Shown one piece after another: positions 54,979 through 64,000 of a stretch of 64,000 nt of DNA. Positions within the stretch are counted from its first letter, which is position 1; each line of letters starts with the position of its first letter. Position numbers and translations under genes: made by a program. Origin of the DNA: Brasilonema sp. CT11 (GTDB lineage: Bacteria > Cyanobacteriota > Cyanobacteriia > Cyanobacteriales > Nostocaceae); NCBI RefSeq assembly GCF_017982655.1, contig NZ_JABXYX010000003.1, positions 80,042 to 144,041 of the forward strand, given 5' to 3'. The notes under the pieces are model-generated. The model ran no database searches and was not told the DNA's origin. It was given only the letters and a program-made list of their open reading frames with translations.

Positions 54979-56730
54979 CTAATTATTACCAGTTTCTGAA
55001 TTATCCAATGCCTTGTCTTGTGTAGGAACGACAATATCAGGAGAATCAAATTGCTTTGGTTCCGCAATAGATGGCTGTTCTGGTACAACAACAGGAGAAT
55101 TCTTTGACTGGTTAACTGGTTGCAATGATTCAGACGCGCCATGATAAGATGGTCGGTTATTTCCTGAAGATTGTGAAGAGGTATTGCGAGACTCGCGGAT
55201 TGCTCGTAGTCGCTCTGTCAGTGAAGGTGATGAACTAGTCTTAGGCTCAGTTTTAGTAGATCCAGAAGCTTCCTGTTGTGAGTCTTGTCCGTATCGGCGA
55301 CGTTGGGATTTTCTGGAGTCGGTTTGGGACGATTCTTTGCTCACATCGCTGTTATCGTCCGAGTCATTTGTGACATTCCTTCTATAGGATCTCCTATAGG
55401 ATTCTCTTGTCACATTGCTGTTATCAGGAGCATCATCAGTTGAAACACGACGGATACGCCGACGGCGTGTTGAAGTAGAAGTAGATGCAGATTTGACTTG
55501 GGAGGAAGTATTATCTTCTTTCTGTTGAGTATTAGTATCAATAGCCTTATTAGTTTCTTTAATAACAGGGGATGGTGTTAGGATTACTGTAGGTTTTGCC
55601 TCGTTAGGATCATTCTTTTCGACAACAGATTGTGGTTGTGGAACTGATGAGGTTGGTCGAGTTTTAGTCAACAAACTTGTGATACCAAAACCACCTGTAA
55701 CACCCAAAAGAGCTATACCCGTTGCTATCAGTGCTTTAGGTGATGAGATAATTTTCTTGAATATAGCATTACCTGAAGGTGGTGCGGTTGGCGTGTTCAC
55801 AGATGCTACTTGTGGTGGCACATTTGGCACATTTGGCACATCTGGCACGTCTGGGTATGGATCAGTATATAAATTAATGGTTGGCACTACTGATGTCACA
55901 AGTAATTGCTGTGCACCACTTTGAATGTCAGGTAATAGCAGTAACCACTCTGCTACTGTTTGCGGACGAAAGCGAGCGTCAGTAGCCATACCACGAATGA
56001 TTGCTTGATTGACAGCAGCACTCAAATGGGGTTGTAAGTCTCGGGGGGAAGGCATTTGCTCGCGATCGCGCAGAAGTGCTGGTATAGGCACTTGTGCTGT
56101 CAACAATGCATACAGTGTTGCTGCTAAACCATAAACATCAGTTGCAGGACTACGGGTTGCTTGCGACAGGTACTGCTCAATTGGCGAATAACCCTCAGAA
56201 ACAATTCCCGTATGAGTTTGCTTGACACCATTGTGAAATTCCCGTGCAATCCCAAAATCAATTAGTATGACCTCTTGCGTTCCTTCACGAAGAATGATAT
56301 TATCTGGTTTCACATCCCTATGAAGTAAGCCATTTTGGTGTACAACCTGCAATGCACCTGCTATTTGCTTAATGTAATGAATTGCTTTATCCTCTGGCAA
56401 AGGTATCCCTGGCATGACATATGCCTCAGCCAAAGTTTCACCAGGAATATATTCCATCACCATGTAGGGTAGTCTGTCTTCGACAAAAAAGTCGCTTACC
56501 CGGACAATATTCGGATGGATACAAGTAGCTAATCGTCTTGCTTCGTCTTGAAATTGACGCTCAAACTTAACATAATCAGGATGCTGTCGCAGCTTTTCAT
56601 TGAGAGTTTTTATCACCACGACCTGATGGAGGAAATTGTGAGTTGCTTTGAACGTAATGCCAAAGCCACCTCGACCGATTTCCTGGTTAATGGTGTACTT
56701 ACCACTCTGCAATGTTCTAGTACTTAGCAT
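54979..56730 (-). CDS. Hanks-type serine/threonine protein kinase
   Basis: The product is 583 residues. Kinase motifs run from the Gly-rich loop IGRGGFGITFKA through VVIKTLNEK (ATP lysine), LLHRDVKPDNIIL (catalytic loop) and LIDFGIARE (metal Asp) to GYSPIEQY and ATDVYGLAATLYALL. One membrane helix follows near 335-355 (ALIATGIALLGVTGGFGITS). The remaining part is disordered, rich in Ser, Thr, Arg and Asn, with RRRRIRRVS, and probably lies in the periplasm. Its targets are unknown. It is a single gene. Confidence 0.93.
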   Translation of the reverse strand: MLSTRTLQSGKYTINQEIGRGGFGITFKATHNFLHQVVVIKTLNEKLRQHPDYVKFERQFQDEARRLATCIHPNIVRVSDFFVEDRLPYMVMEYIPGETLAEAYVMPGIPLPEDKAIHYIKQIAGALQVVHQNGLLHRDVKPDNIILREGTQEVILIDFGIAREFHNGVKQTHTGIVSEGYSPIEQYLSQATRSPATDVYGLAATLYALLTAQVPIPALLRDREQMPSPRDLQPHLSAAVNQAIIRGMATDARFRPQTVAEWLLLLPDIQSGAQQLLVTSVVPTINLYTDPYPDVPDVPNVPNVPPQVASVNTPTAPPSGNAIFKKIISSPKALIATGIALLGVTGGFGITSLLTKTRPTSSVPQPQSVVEKNDPNEAKPTVILTPSPVIKETNKAIDTNTQQKEDNTSSQVKSASTSTSTRRRRIRRVSTDDAPDNSNVTRESYRRSYRRNVTNDSDDNSDVSKESSQTDSRKSQRRRYGQDSQQEASGSTKTEPKTSSSPSLTERLRAIRESRNTSSQSSGNNRPSYHGASESLQPVNQSKNSPVVVPEQPSIAEPKQFDSPDIVVPTQDKALDNSETGNN

Positions 56731-56929
56731 AGAGAGTCCCGATTAGTAAATATGTTAGTACTGCTTTTTTTAAAGAGAACCAAGAACTGTAAAAGCTCCG
56801 GTTTTGACTCCTGAGTCTAACCCGAATTTTGAGGAATATCAAACCATGTTCAATACTTAACCCACACAACAGTTTTATTTTTCTTTGGTTATTCCTTATA
56901 GTATCCTTATCACTTAAAATTATCCACTT

Positions 56930-59008
56930 TCAAAAGCGCTGACCAATACCAAAATGAACGCGGCTTTCTCCTTGGTCATTCAGCCCAAAGTCAGCCCTAA
57001 TTAAGCCTAGAGGTGAGTCAAAGCGGACTCCCGCACCGTAACCGAAACCAGTACCAGGTTTATCACGAACTCCTGCAGGGTTACCCAACACAGACTCACC
57101 AGAACCTAAGTCTGAGGCAAAATCCGCAAAGAAGACACCTCCCAATGCTTGGATAATCGGAAAGCGATATTCTGCCGACGCCAACACATAAGTGCGACCA
57201 CTAGCAACATCACCCTCACCATAACCGCGTACTGAATTGACACCACCCAAGTTGAAACTTTCATAAGGTGGTAAATCACCAAGGACTGTACCAGCTTGGA
57301 CATTCAAGGCGAAGACTTGTGGTTTTTTGGATTCAAATAACTTTACAGGCATAAACTGGCTATAGTCTGCCTTTACGCGGTTCATAGAAATTTGTCCTTC
57401 CCCAAGAGGGATGGATTGTTCGGCACTGAGTTTGAGAATAGAACCATTGGTTGGATTGAAGGGATTATCTCGCTGGTCTTTGGTGGCGGTTAAGGATACA
57501 GTCGTCAAGTCATCAATACCAGTCCCGCTAAAAGATAGAGGATTTCCCTTTTCATCAGTTGGGGTAACTTTACCATCGCGATCGCGAATACTGACACGAG
57601 TATAGTTTAAGCCTAAAGAAGTATTCCAACCATCAATCGGGCGCTGCAAGCTAACACCACCCCCAACTCGACCTTCCCGGATTCTATCGCCATTTGCAAA
57701 TTTGATGTCACCATCAAAAGTTTCAGAAAGTCCCCGCTTGCGGAACGCACTCACACTATAACCAAACGCGTCTGGATTCGTTTCCCGGTAGGGACTTGCA
57801 AATTTAGTATCAAATTGAAAGTCACGCGCACCAAGTTCAAGATTAAAACCGAAAATATCGTTAACGCCACCAACATTTTGATCTCGGTAAGTTAATGTAC
57901 CAACGATCCCTTGATCTGCGTTATAATTACCACCCAGATTAATAGAACGCGCCCCTATTTCCTTAAGTTCGTAAACGACATCCAGTTTTGTCGCATCTCC
58001 TTCAAAAGCAACGTTGACATTCTGAAATAACCCTGTCTTATACAGTTGCTGTAAATCTTGTTTGACTAAGTTTTCTTGATAAACTTGTCCTGGCTTAAAT
58101 TTAAGCTGTTGCTGCAAGAAATCTGTTTTTGTACGTCCTTCGACTGGTTTACCCTTGTTATCAACTGTTTTGCCTTCTTCGTTCACAAAACGAAACTTGA
58201 TATTGTTGACAACACCTTCAGCAACATTCAAAGTCAGGATTCCTTCAGCGCTGGGCCGAATCGATATAACTCTTGCAACTTTATAACCTTTGTCAGCGTA
58301 CCATTTATTAATATCTTGGACTACTTGTTTAAGACCACTCGGACTGATAACTTTTCCTATTTGAGGTTGAAAGCGTTCCCTGGCGACTTCATAACTCAAC
58401 ACGTTTGCCCCGGAAAGTTGTAGAGAACGCACAACAACTGGTTGTACTTGGTACTCTACATTTAAGCCAGTTGGCGTAGAGCGGCTATTAAGACGAGCAT
58501 CCGTAAATAAACCAGTCTCCAAAATTGCTTTAACATCTTTTTGTAACTGACTTGGACTGGTTTGTGCACCAACTTGAGTGTTGATGACACTGCGAATCGC
58601 CTGCTGCAATTCCTCATTCGCTCCGACTATGTTCACTTGTGTAGCAGTGACTCCTGAACCATTACCACTAGCTGGAGATGAGCCAGATGAGCCAGATGAG
58701 CCAGATGAGCCAGATGAAAAAGTTATTTCCCTTGTCTGGTCCTCCTTTTCAGTAGTTATCACCACCGGTTTACCACCAGTACTACTTTGCACGCTGCCAG
58801 ATTTCTGAGAGAATTGTCCAATGACTACTGTCTCTGGGGGTGCGATCGTTTCTATCTTAGCTGGCGCTTCTTCAGTCACTGGCACCACTACGTTATCAGG
58901 TTTTTCAGCTTGCTCAGAAGTATTAGAGGGTGCAGCAAATGCTTGCTGATTAGCATTGCCAGCTGCCAAAGTCACTAGAGTAAAAATTGCCGCAGAAGAA
59001 ACTCGCAT
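56930..59008 (-). CDS. Omp85/BamA-family outer-membrane assembly protein
   Basis: The product is 692 residues with a signal peptide (MRVSSAAIFTLVTLAAGNAN), a disordered part with a GSSGSSGSSGSSP tract, then three POTRA domains (about 115-345) with VVRSLQLSGANVLSYEVARE and GVVNNIKFRFVNEEG. The C-terminal barrel has GGVNSVRGYGEGDVASGRTY (the VRGY motif of loop 6) and ends RVHFGIGQRF. It inserts beta-barrel proteins into the outer membrane; cyanobacterial members are relatives of Toc75. Three POTRA domains are normal for the phylum. The Gly-Ser tract is coded by a 9-bp tandem repeat at about 58680-58715. Confidence 0.94.
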   Translation of the reverse strand: MRVSSAAIFTLVTLAAGNANQQAFAAPSNTSEQAEKPDNVVVPVTEEAPAKIETIAPPETVVIGQFSQKSGSVQSSTGGKPVVITTEKEDQTREITFSSGSSGSSGSSGSSPASGNGSGVTATQVNIVGANEELQQAIRSVINTQVGAQTSPSQLQKDVKAILETGLFTDARLNSRSTPTGLNVEYQVQPVVVRSLQLSGANVLSYEVARERFQPQIGKVISPSGLKQVVQDINKWYADKGYKVARVISIRPSAEGILTLNVAEGVVNNIKFRFVNEEGKTVDNKGKPVEGRTKTDFLQQQLKFKPGQVYQENLVKQDLQQLYKTGLFQNVNVAFEGDATKLDVVYELKEIGARSINLGGNYNADQGIVGTLTYRDQNVGGVNDIFGFNLELGARDFQFDTKFASPYRETNPDAFGYSVSAFRKRGLSETFDGDIKFANGDRIREGRVGGGVSLQRPIDGWNTSLGLNYTRVSIRDRDGKVTPTDEKGNPLSFSGTGIDDLTTVSLTATKDQRDNPFNPTNGSILKLSAEQSIPLGEGQISMNRVKADYSQFMPVKLFESKKPQVFALNVQAGTVLGDLPPYESFNLGGVNSVRGYGEGDVASGRTYVLASAEYRFPIIQALGGVFFADFASDLGSGESVLGNPAGVRDKPGTGFGYGAGVRFDSPLGLIRADFGLNDQGESRVHFGIGQRF

Positions 59009-59167
59009 AATGATAGTAGCCTTATAAACTGGGAGTTAGTTCGTACTTTCGTACTGAGGTTTAGTAATGGGGACAGTACTAACTTCCAGCTGCATCGCCG
59101 ATTTATTTATACCCCCATTCAATTCCTCTTGCCGCAAACGACAGTTATTTTAAAGTTTTTGTTTCTC

Positions 59168-60589
59168 ATGAGTGATTTATCACCATCATCGCTAACCTCT
59201 GATATCGAAAAAAATACTTCCGGCTTACGGTTACTTGTTTTAAGCAACGGACATGGTGAAGATATTATTGCAGTCCGTATTTTGCAAGAACTTCAGCAAC
59301 AACCCAACCCACCCGAAATCTTTGCTTTGCCCTTGGTGGGACAAGGATACGCTTACCACGGGTTGGATATTCGCCTCATCGGTTCGGTACGCACAATGCC
59401 TTCGGGCGGTTTTATTTACATGGATGGACGCCAATTTGTACGCGATGTACAAGGTGGTTTGTTACAACTCACCGTTAATCAAATGAACTCCATACGTCAT
59501 TGGGTAAATACTCAGAAAAAATCAGGCCACAAGATAGCTATATTAGCAGTGGGCGATATTGTACCACTAATATTTGCGTGGTTGAGTGGTGCTAACTACG
59601 GCTTCGTAGGCACAGCGAAATCTGAGTACTATGTGCGAGATGACGTGAATTTCTTAAAACGTAAAAAGAAAGGAGCATGGTGGGAAAGTTTTTCTGGCTC
59701 AATTTACCATCCTTGGGAACGTTGGTTGATGAGTCAGCAGCGTTGCAAAGCTGTGTTTCCCAGAGACTCGTTAACAGCAGAGATATTGAAAAAGTGGGCG
59801 ATTCCGGCTTTTGATTTGGGTAACCCGATGATGGATGCTTTGGAACCAACAATTTCACGTCCAAGATTTTATGGTACTCATATAGAAAAGCAAGAATTAG
59901 CTCGACCTTTAGTTGTCACTCTGCTTCCCGGTTCTCGTCCACCAGAAGCATACGCTAACTGGCAGCAAATGATGATTGCTGTCTCTGCATTGATGGCGCT
60001 TTGGGAAGAGGAAAAGTTTGTGGGATATACTTCTGAAACTGTTGTCTTCTTGGGTGCGATCGCCCCCAGTTTACACTTTGACAGTATACGCCTAATTCTC
60101 GAATCTCAAGGCTGGCAGCCCTTCGACCGCTTCGACTCCGCTCAGCGCAAGTCCGCTCACGGTAAACCCCAGGCTCAACCTCCAATCCAAATCCCCGACA
60201 AACATTGCTTGACATTTAAGCAGAAAAATGCATTGTTTATTTTATCGCAGAATGCTTATAACGACTGTTTGGATCAGGGAGATTTGGCGATCGCAATGGC
60301 AGGGACAGCAACAGAGCAATTTGTAGGTTTAGGCAAACCTGCGATTACTATCCCTGGACATGGTCCCCAATTTACCTATGCTTTTGCTGAAGCACAAAGC
60401 CGTCACTTGGGGTCATCTGTGATTTTAGTAGAAGAACCAGCAGAAGTTGCTAAGGTGGTTCAATCACTGTTTGCCAACCCAGACAAATTGCAAGCAATCG
60501 CAGAAAATGGCTTACGACGAATGGGTAAACCAGGTGCAGCCAAACGAATCGCTGAGTATTCGATGAAGTTGTTGTGGAATGAAGATTGA
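59168..60589 (+). CDS. LpxB-related glycosyltransferase family protein
   Basis: I start at the ATG at 59168; a TTG 39 bases upstream is in frame. The 473 residues match the cyanobacterial family related to lipid-A-disaccharide synthase: LLVLSNGHGEDIIAVRILQE, ALPLVGQGYAY, PLVVTLLPGSRPPEAYANW and the C-terminal AIAMAGTATEQFVGLGKPAI then TIPGHGPQFTYAFAEAQ. The reaction is not established, but a UDP-sugar transferase is likely. About 25 residues near 318-345 (FDRFDSAQRKSAHGKPQ) are coded by a dispersed repeat inserted in frame. Confidence 0.87.
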   Translation: MSDLSPSSLTSDIEKNTSGLRLLVLSNGHGEDIIAVRILQELQQQPNPPEIFALPLVGQGYAYHGLDIRLIGSVRTMPSGGFIYMDGRQFVRDVQGGLLQLTVNQMNSIRHWVNTQKKSGHKIAILAVGDIVPLIFAWLSGANYGFVGTAKSEYYVRDDVNFLKRKKKGAWWESFSGSIYHPWERWLMSQQRCKAVFPRDSLTAEILKKWAIPAFDLGNPMMDALEPTISRPRFYGTHIEKQELARPLVVTLLPGSRPPEAYANWQQMMIAVSALMALWEEEKFVGYTSETVVFLGAIAPSLHFDSIRLILESQGWQPFDRFDSAQRKSAHGKPQAQPPIQIPDKHCLTFKQKNALFILSQNAYNDCLDQGDLAIAMAGTATEQFVGLGKPAITIPGHGPQFTYAFAEAQSRHLGSSVILVEEPAEVAKVVQSLFANPDKLQAIAENGLRRMGKPGAAKRIAEYSMKLLWNED

Positions 60590-60604
60590 TTTTTAACAGG
60601 ACTT

Positions 60605-60743
60605 ATATCATGTCCGTCTAACTACTTACGATATGTCATTGCGAGTGGAACAAAGTGAAACGAAGCAATCTCATGCACTTGCGATTGCTTCACTACGCGC
60701 TTCGCTTTGTTCGCAATGACAACTATTGAACCGGACATGATAT
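60605..60743. repeat. Palindromic dispersed repeat with ATATCATGTCCG ends, third copy
   Basis: It begins ATATCATGTCCGTCTAACTA and ends CGGACATGATAT, and the inner TTGCGAGTGGAACAAAGTGA faces an inverted partner ending GTTCGCAATGAC. It is one copy, as in 4277-4413. The remaining gap 60744-60950 holds another GC-rich inverted piece (GGGTGTAAGGGGG, near 60770) and an AT-rich part before the adhesin gene. Confidence 0.85.
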
Positions 60744-60950
60744 TACGCAACGAGATCCTTCGTTATGGGAGGGTGTAAGGGGGTAAGCGCTCACCTTGGC
60801 GTTGCCCTTATACCCTTAGTTGTTGACAATACTTAGTCACAAAATTTTACAAATAATTACTATGATCCTAAAAACCTAATACTATACTGTTGATCAATAA
60901 TTTTACTTATTTTTAAGTATTTTTATCTACCGAATATCTACACTCCTAAA

Positions 60951-63890
60951 ATGCTGAGCAAACTACAGGTGTCTCACCCATTCTTTTTCCTTACCTTACC
61001 CCTTGCAACCCTGGCAAGCCTTAGCTACTTCACCGTCGCAAGAGCACAAATTACTCCTGATAACAGTCTTGGTGCGGAACGTTCTGTTGTTACTCCCAAC
61101 GTCCAAATTAACGGCACCCCTAGCGACAAAATTGATGGAGGCGCAACTCGTGGGGCGAACCTGTTTCACAGTTTTCAGGAATTTAATGTAAGTGCAGGTA
61201 GAGGAGCTTATTTTTCCAATCCGGCAGGAATTGCAAACATACTCACCAGAGTGACTGGGGGTAATATCTCGAACATTCAGGGTGTTTTGGGTGTGTTGGG
61301 CAAAGCTAACTTGTTTTTTATCAACCCGAATGGAATTATCTTTGGACCAAATGCTCGGTTGGATCTGCGTGGTGGTTCATTTTTGGGAAGTACGGCAAAT
61401 AGTCTGATATTTAAGAATGGGTTTGAGTTTAGCGCGACGAATCCACAAGCACCGCCATTGTTAACTATAAATATTCCGATTGGGTTGAGATTTCGGGATA
61501 ATCCAGGAAACATCACCAGTCAATCTACTAATCTTGAGGTTCCACAAGGGAACTCCTTAGTACTAGTGGGCGGTAATGTAAGCCTAGATAGTGGACAATT
61601 AAATGCTTTTGGTGGTCGAGTCGAGTTGGGAGGACTGGCGGGTACAGGAACTGTAGAACTTCAAGCAGATGGCAATAATTTTAGCTTGGGTTTTCCTGAT
61701 AACCTAACCCGTGCAAATGTATCTCTGACAAATAAAGCAAATGTACGTGTGGATGCAGGTGGAGGCGGTAGTATTGCAGTCAACGCCCGTAATCTAGATA
61801 TTTCAGGAGGAAGTACTCTTCGGGCTGGAATAGGGCAAGCCTTGGGGTCAGTTGGTAGTCAGGCGGGAGATATTACTATTTCCTCTAGCTCCTTCTCTTT
61901 AACTGGTGGTGCTCAACTAATTAACAGCACCTTTGGACAAGGGAATGCAGGTAGTGTGTCGGTGCGAGCGTCTAATTCGGTTGAGCTTGCAGGTAGTAAC
62001 ACTGCTATCTTAAGCACTGTGGAACCAGGCGGTGTGGGCAATAGTGGCAATATCGACATCAAGGGTGCAACTTTCTCACTCAAAGATGGCGCTCAACTGC
62101 TAACCTCAGTTCGTCAAGCATCTTCCACTCAGCCTGCCGGAACAGGGGATGCAGGCAAAATCAACATCAACGCTGCCTCTGTGTCACTCAAGAATGGAGC
62201 TGCACTGTCTACCAGCACATATGGACAAGGGAATGCAGGTGATATTGCGGTGCGAGCCGACAATTCTGTTGAGCTTGTCAATGCGAACATCTTCAGCAAT
62301 GTGGAATCAGGAGGTGTAGGTAATGGTGGCAATATCAACATTAACGCTGCCTCTCTCTCACTCAAAGATGGCGCTCAACTGCAAACCTTGGTTCGTGGAG
62401 CATCTAACAATCAGCCAGCCGGAACAGGGGATGCAGGCAAAATCAACATCAACGCTGTCTCTGTGTCACTCAACAATGGCGCTGCACTATTTACCAGCAC
62501 ATATGGACAAGGGAATGCAGGTGATATTGCGGTGCGAGCCGACAATTCTGTTGAGCTTGTCAATGCGAACATCCTCAGCAATGTGGAATCAGGAGGTATA
62601 GGTAATGGTGGCAATATCAACATTAACGCTGCCTCTCTCTCACTCAAAGATGGCGCTCAACTGGAAACCTTAGTTCGTGAAAAATCTGACACTCAGCCAG
62701 CCGGAAGAGGAGATGCAGGCAAAATCACTGTTGATGTCACAGGACTTGTAACGATTGCTGGGATTAAAGATGAATTTCGCAGTGGGATTCATAGCGAGGT
62801 ACAAACAGGAGCAACGGGCAATGGGGGGGACATTACTATTTCCTCTGGTTCCTTTTCTTTAACTGATGGTGCTCGACTGACTACCAGCAGTTATGGACAA
62901 GGGAATGCAGGTAATATTGCACTGCGAGCCGACAATTCTGTTGAGTTTGTCAATGGGGATATTTTCAGCAATGTGGAAGCAGGAGGTGTGGGCAATGGTG
63001 GTAATATCAACATCAACGCTGCTTCATTCTCGCTTAAAGATAGTGCTCAACTGCAAACCTTGGTTCGTGAAAAATCTGACACTCAGCCCGCCGGAAGAGG
63101 AGATGCAGGCAAAATCACTGTTGATGTCACAGGTAAAGCAACAATTATTGGGATCAAGGACGGATTGTCCAGTGGAATTTTCAGCCAAATCAACCCAGGA
63201 GCGACGGGCAATGGGGGAAACATTACTCTTTCCTCTGGTTCCTTCTCTTTAACCGATGGTGCTAAAGTGTCTGCCAGCACATTTGGACAAGGGGATGCAG
63301 GTGATATTGCGGTGAGAGCGTCTGATTCGGTTGAGCTTGTCAATGCGAACATCTTCAGCAATGTGGAACCAGGAGGTGTGGGTAAAGCAGGGAACATTAA
63401 CATTAATGCTGCAACACTGTCCCTTAAGGATGGCGCTCAACTGGGAACCGCAGTTCGTCAAGCATCTTCTAACCAGCTGGCTGGAAGGAGAGATGCAGGC
63501 AATGTCACTGTTGATGTCACAGGTAAAGTAACAATCGCTGGGTTTAACAACCAATTTCCTAGTGGGATTTTCAGCCGAGTGGAACCGGGAGCGAGGGGCA
63601 ATGGGGGGGATATTACTATTTCCTCTGGTTCCTTCTCTTTAACCGATGGTGGCAACCTGGATGCTAACACTTTTGGACAAGGGAATGCAGGTAATATTAC
63701 GGTGAGAGCCGACAATTCTGTTGAGCTTGCAGGCAGTAACACTTACATCTTCAGCGCTGTGGGATCAGAAGCAGTGGGTAATGGTGGCAATATCAACATC
63801 AACGCAGCTTCTGTTTCCCTCAAAGATGGTGCTCAGATCTTTGGTAGCAGTTTTGGCAATGGTACTGCTGGCAATATAGAACCCATTTGA
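60951..63890 (+). CDS. TPS-domain (filamentous haemagglutinin-type) exoprotein, probably truncated
   Basis: The product is 979 residues: a signal peptide ending near VARAQ, then the two-partner secretion domain (about 35-165; VQINGTPSDKIDGGATRG, FFINPNGIIFGPNARLDL). A beta-helical body follows, made of repeated modules with GNGGNININAASLSLKDGAQ, VRADNSVELVNANIF and TYGQGNAGDIAVR. The repeats are also near-identical in DNA. It ends abruptly inside a module, at GNGTAGNIEPI, where other modules continue GNI(A/T)V. A transposase start lies 53 bp downstream, so an insertion has probably cut off the C-terminus. It would be a secreted surface adhesin; no TpsB partner is in the window. Confidence 0.9.
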   Translation: MLSKLQVSHPFFFLTLPLATLASLSYFTVARAQITPDNSLGAERSVVTPNVQINGTPSDKIDGGATRGANLFHSFQEFNVSAGRGAYFSNPAGIANILTRVTGGNISNIQGVLGVLGKANLFFINPNGIIFGPNARLDLRGGSFLGSTANSLIFKNGFEFSATNPQAPPLLTINIPIGLRFRDNPGNITSQSTNLEVPQGNSLVLVGGNVSLDSGQLNAFGGRVELGGLAGTGTVELQADGNNFSLGFPDNLTRANVSLTNKANVRVDAGGGGSIAVNARNLDISGGSTLRAGIGQALGSVGSQAGDITISSSSFSLTGGAQLINSTFGQGNAGSVSVRASNSVELAGSNTAILSTVEPGGVGNSGNIDIKGATFSLKDGAQLLTSVRQASSTQPAGTGDAGKININAASVSLKNGAALSTSTYGQGNAGDIAVRADNSVELVNANIFSNVESGGVGNGGNININAASLSLKDGAQLQTLVRGASNNQPAGTGDAGKININAVSVSLNNGAALFTSTYGQGNAGDIAVRADNSVELVNANILSNVESGGIGNGGNININAASLSLKDGAQLETLVREKSDTQPAGRGDAGKITVDVTGLVTIAGIKDEFRSGIHSEVQTGATGNGGDITISSGSFSLTDGARLTTSSYGQGNAGNIALRADNSVEFVNGDIFSNVEAGGVGNGGNININAASFSLKDSAQLQTLVREKSDTQPAGRGDAGKITVDVTGKATIIGIKDGLSSGIFSQINPGATGNGGNITLSSGSFSLTDGAKVSASTFGQGDAGDIAVRASDSVELVNANIFSNVEPGGVGKAGNININAATLSLKDGAQLGTAVRQASSNQLAGRRDAGNVTVDVTGKVTIAGFNNQFPSGIFSRVEPGARGNGGDITISSGSFSLTDGGNLDANTFGQGNAGNITVRADNSVELAGSNTYIFSAVGSEAVGNGGNININAASVSLKDGAQIFGSSFGNGTAGNIEPI

Positions 63891-63942
63891 CATCTTTTAC
63901 AGTGTTGAAGTAAAGTTACGGCAAAAGCCTTATCCAGCAACC

Positions 63943-64000
63943 ATGCCATACTCCAGCAGCCTAACAGACGAAGAGTGGGAAATTCTTGAACCTCTACTGT
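63943..64000 (+). mobile_element. Start of an IS5-like transposase (cut by the right edge)
   Basis: The frame from the ATG at 63943 reads MPYSSSLTDEEWEILEPLL and runs off the window. TDEEWEILEPLL is the typical N-terminus of IS5-family (IS1031/IS427-like) transposases. The left end of the element must lie between the last adhesin module (about 63875) and this ATG; its terminal repeat cannot be confirmed without the right end. Confidence 0.8.

Overview
The window comes from a filamentous cyanobacterium, most likely of the Nostocales. The evidence is frequent HIP1 octamers (GCGATCGC) in coding DNA, many heptameric short tandem repeats and palindromic dispersed repeats between genes, a TPR/CHAT protein, a cyanobacterial alternative respiratory terminal oxidase (ARTO), and TPS-domain and Omp85 outer-membrane proteins. 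The genus cannot be fixed from this sequence. I saw no rRNA, tRNA or CRISPR array.

Layout. 1-4277: a left-truncated TPR protein entering a CHAT-like domain, a small exported partner and a membrane protein. 4628-10824 (minus): a respiratory operon encoding a small membrane protein, type II NADH dehydrogenase, two DUF2231 membrane proteins and ARTO subunits II, I and III. Subunit II has lost the CuA ligands and subunit I has the A2-type YSHP motif, so the set reads as an NADH-to-quinone-to-oxygen branch. 11512-14607: an AraC regulator, an aldo/keto reductase and a truncated AraC paralogue. 14753-19005 (minus): HlyD adaptor, parvulin-type isomerase and three double-glycine leader peptides with Tyr/Ser/Asn-rich cores, but no ABC transporter. 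19928-23451: CsbD, a PRC-barrel stress-type protein and a secreted duplicated-domain protein.

24070-26537: a compact operon that I consider the best candidate for an undescribed system. It has a 57-residue peptide ending in two copies of LNTDADGSD, a JmjC/cupin oxygenase with an intact Fe(II) triad, and a sucrase/ferredoxin-like (Apd1-type) protein with the bis-His, bis-Cys [2Fe-2S] signature. A perfect 20-bp hairpin precedes the peptide gene and an attenuator-like hairpin follows it. 26491-38764: GNAT, UvrD-like helicase, GT39-type glycosyltransferase, an Orn/Lys/Arg decarboxylase fused to a VOC domain, MscS, and a histidine phosphatase-membrane-EF-hand fusion, with gene-fragment duplications between them.

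39839-54740: a Wsp-like chemosensory cluster (CheR-TPR, two MCPs, Cys-rich CheW, hybrid CheA, CheB, and a CheW on the other strand). Its output genes are a response-regulator SpoIIE-type phosphatase, an HATPase-like protein and a STAS protein, plus an MscS channel, so it appears wired to partner switching rather than to a diguanylate cyclase. 54979-64000: Ser/Thr kinase, Omp85 protein, LpxB-related glycosyltransferase, and a TPS-domain adhesin that appears cut short by an IS5-like element at the right edge.
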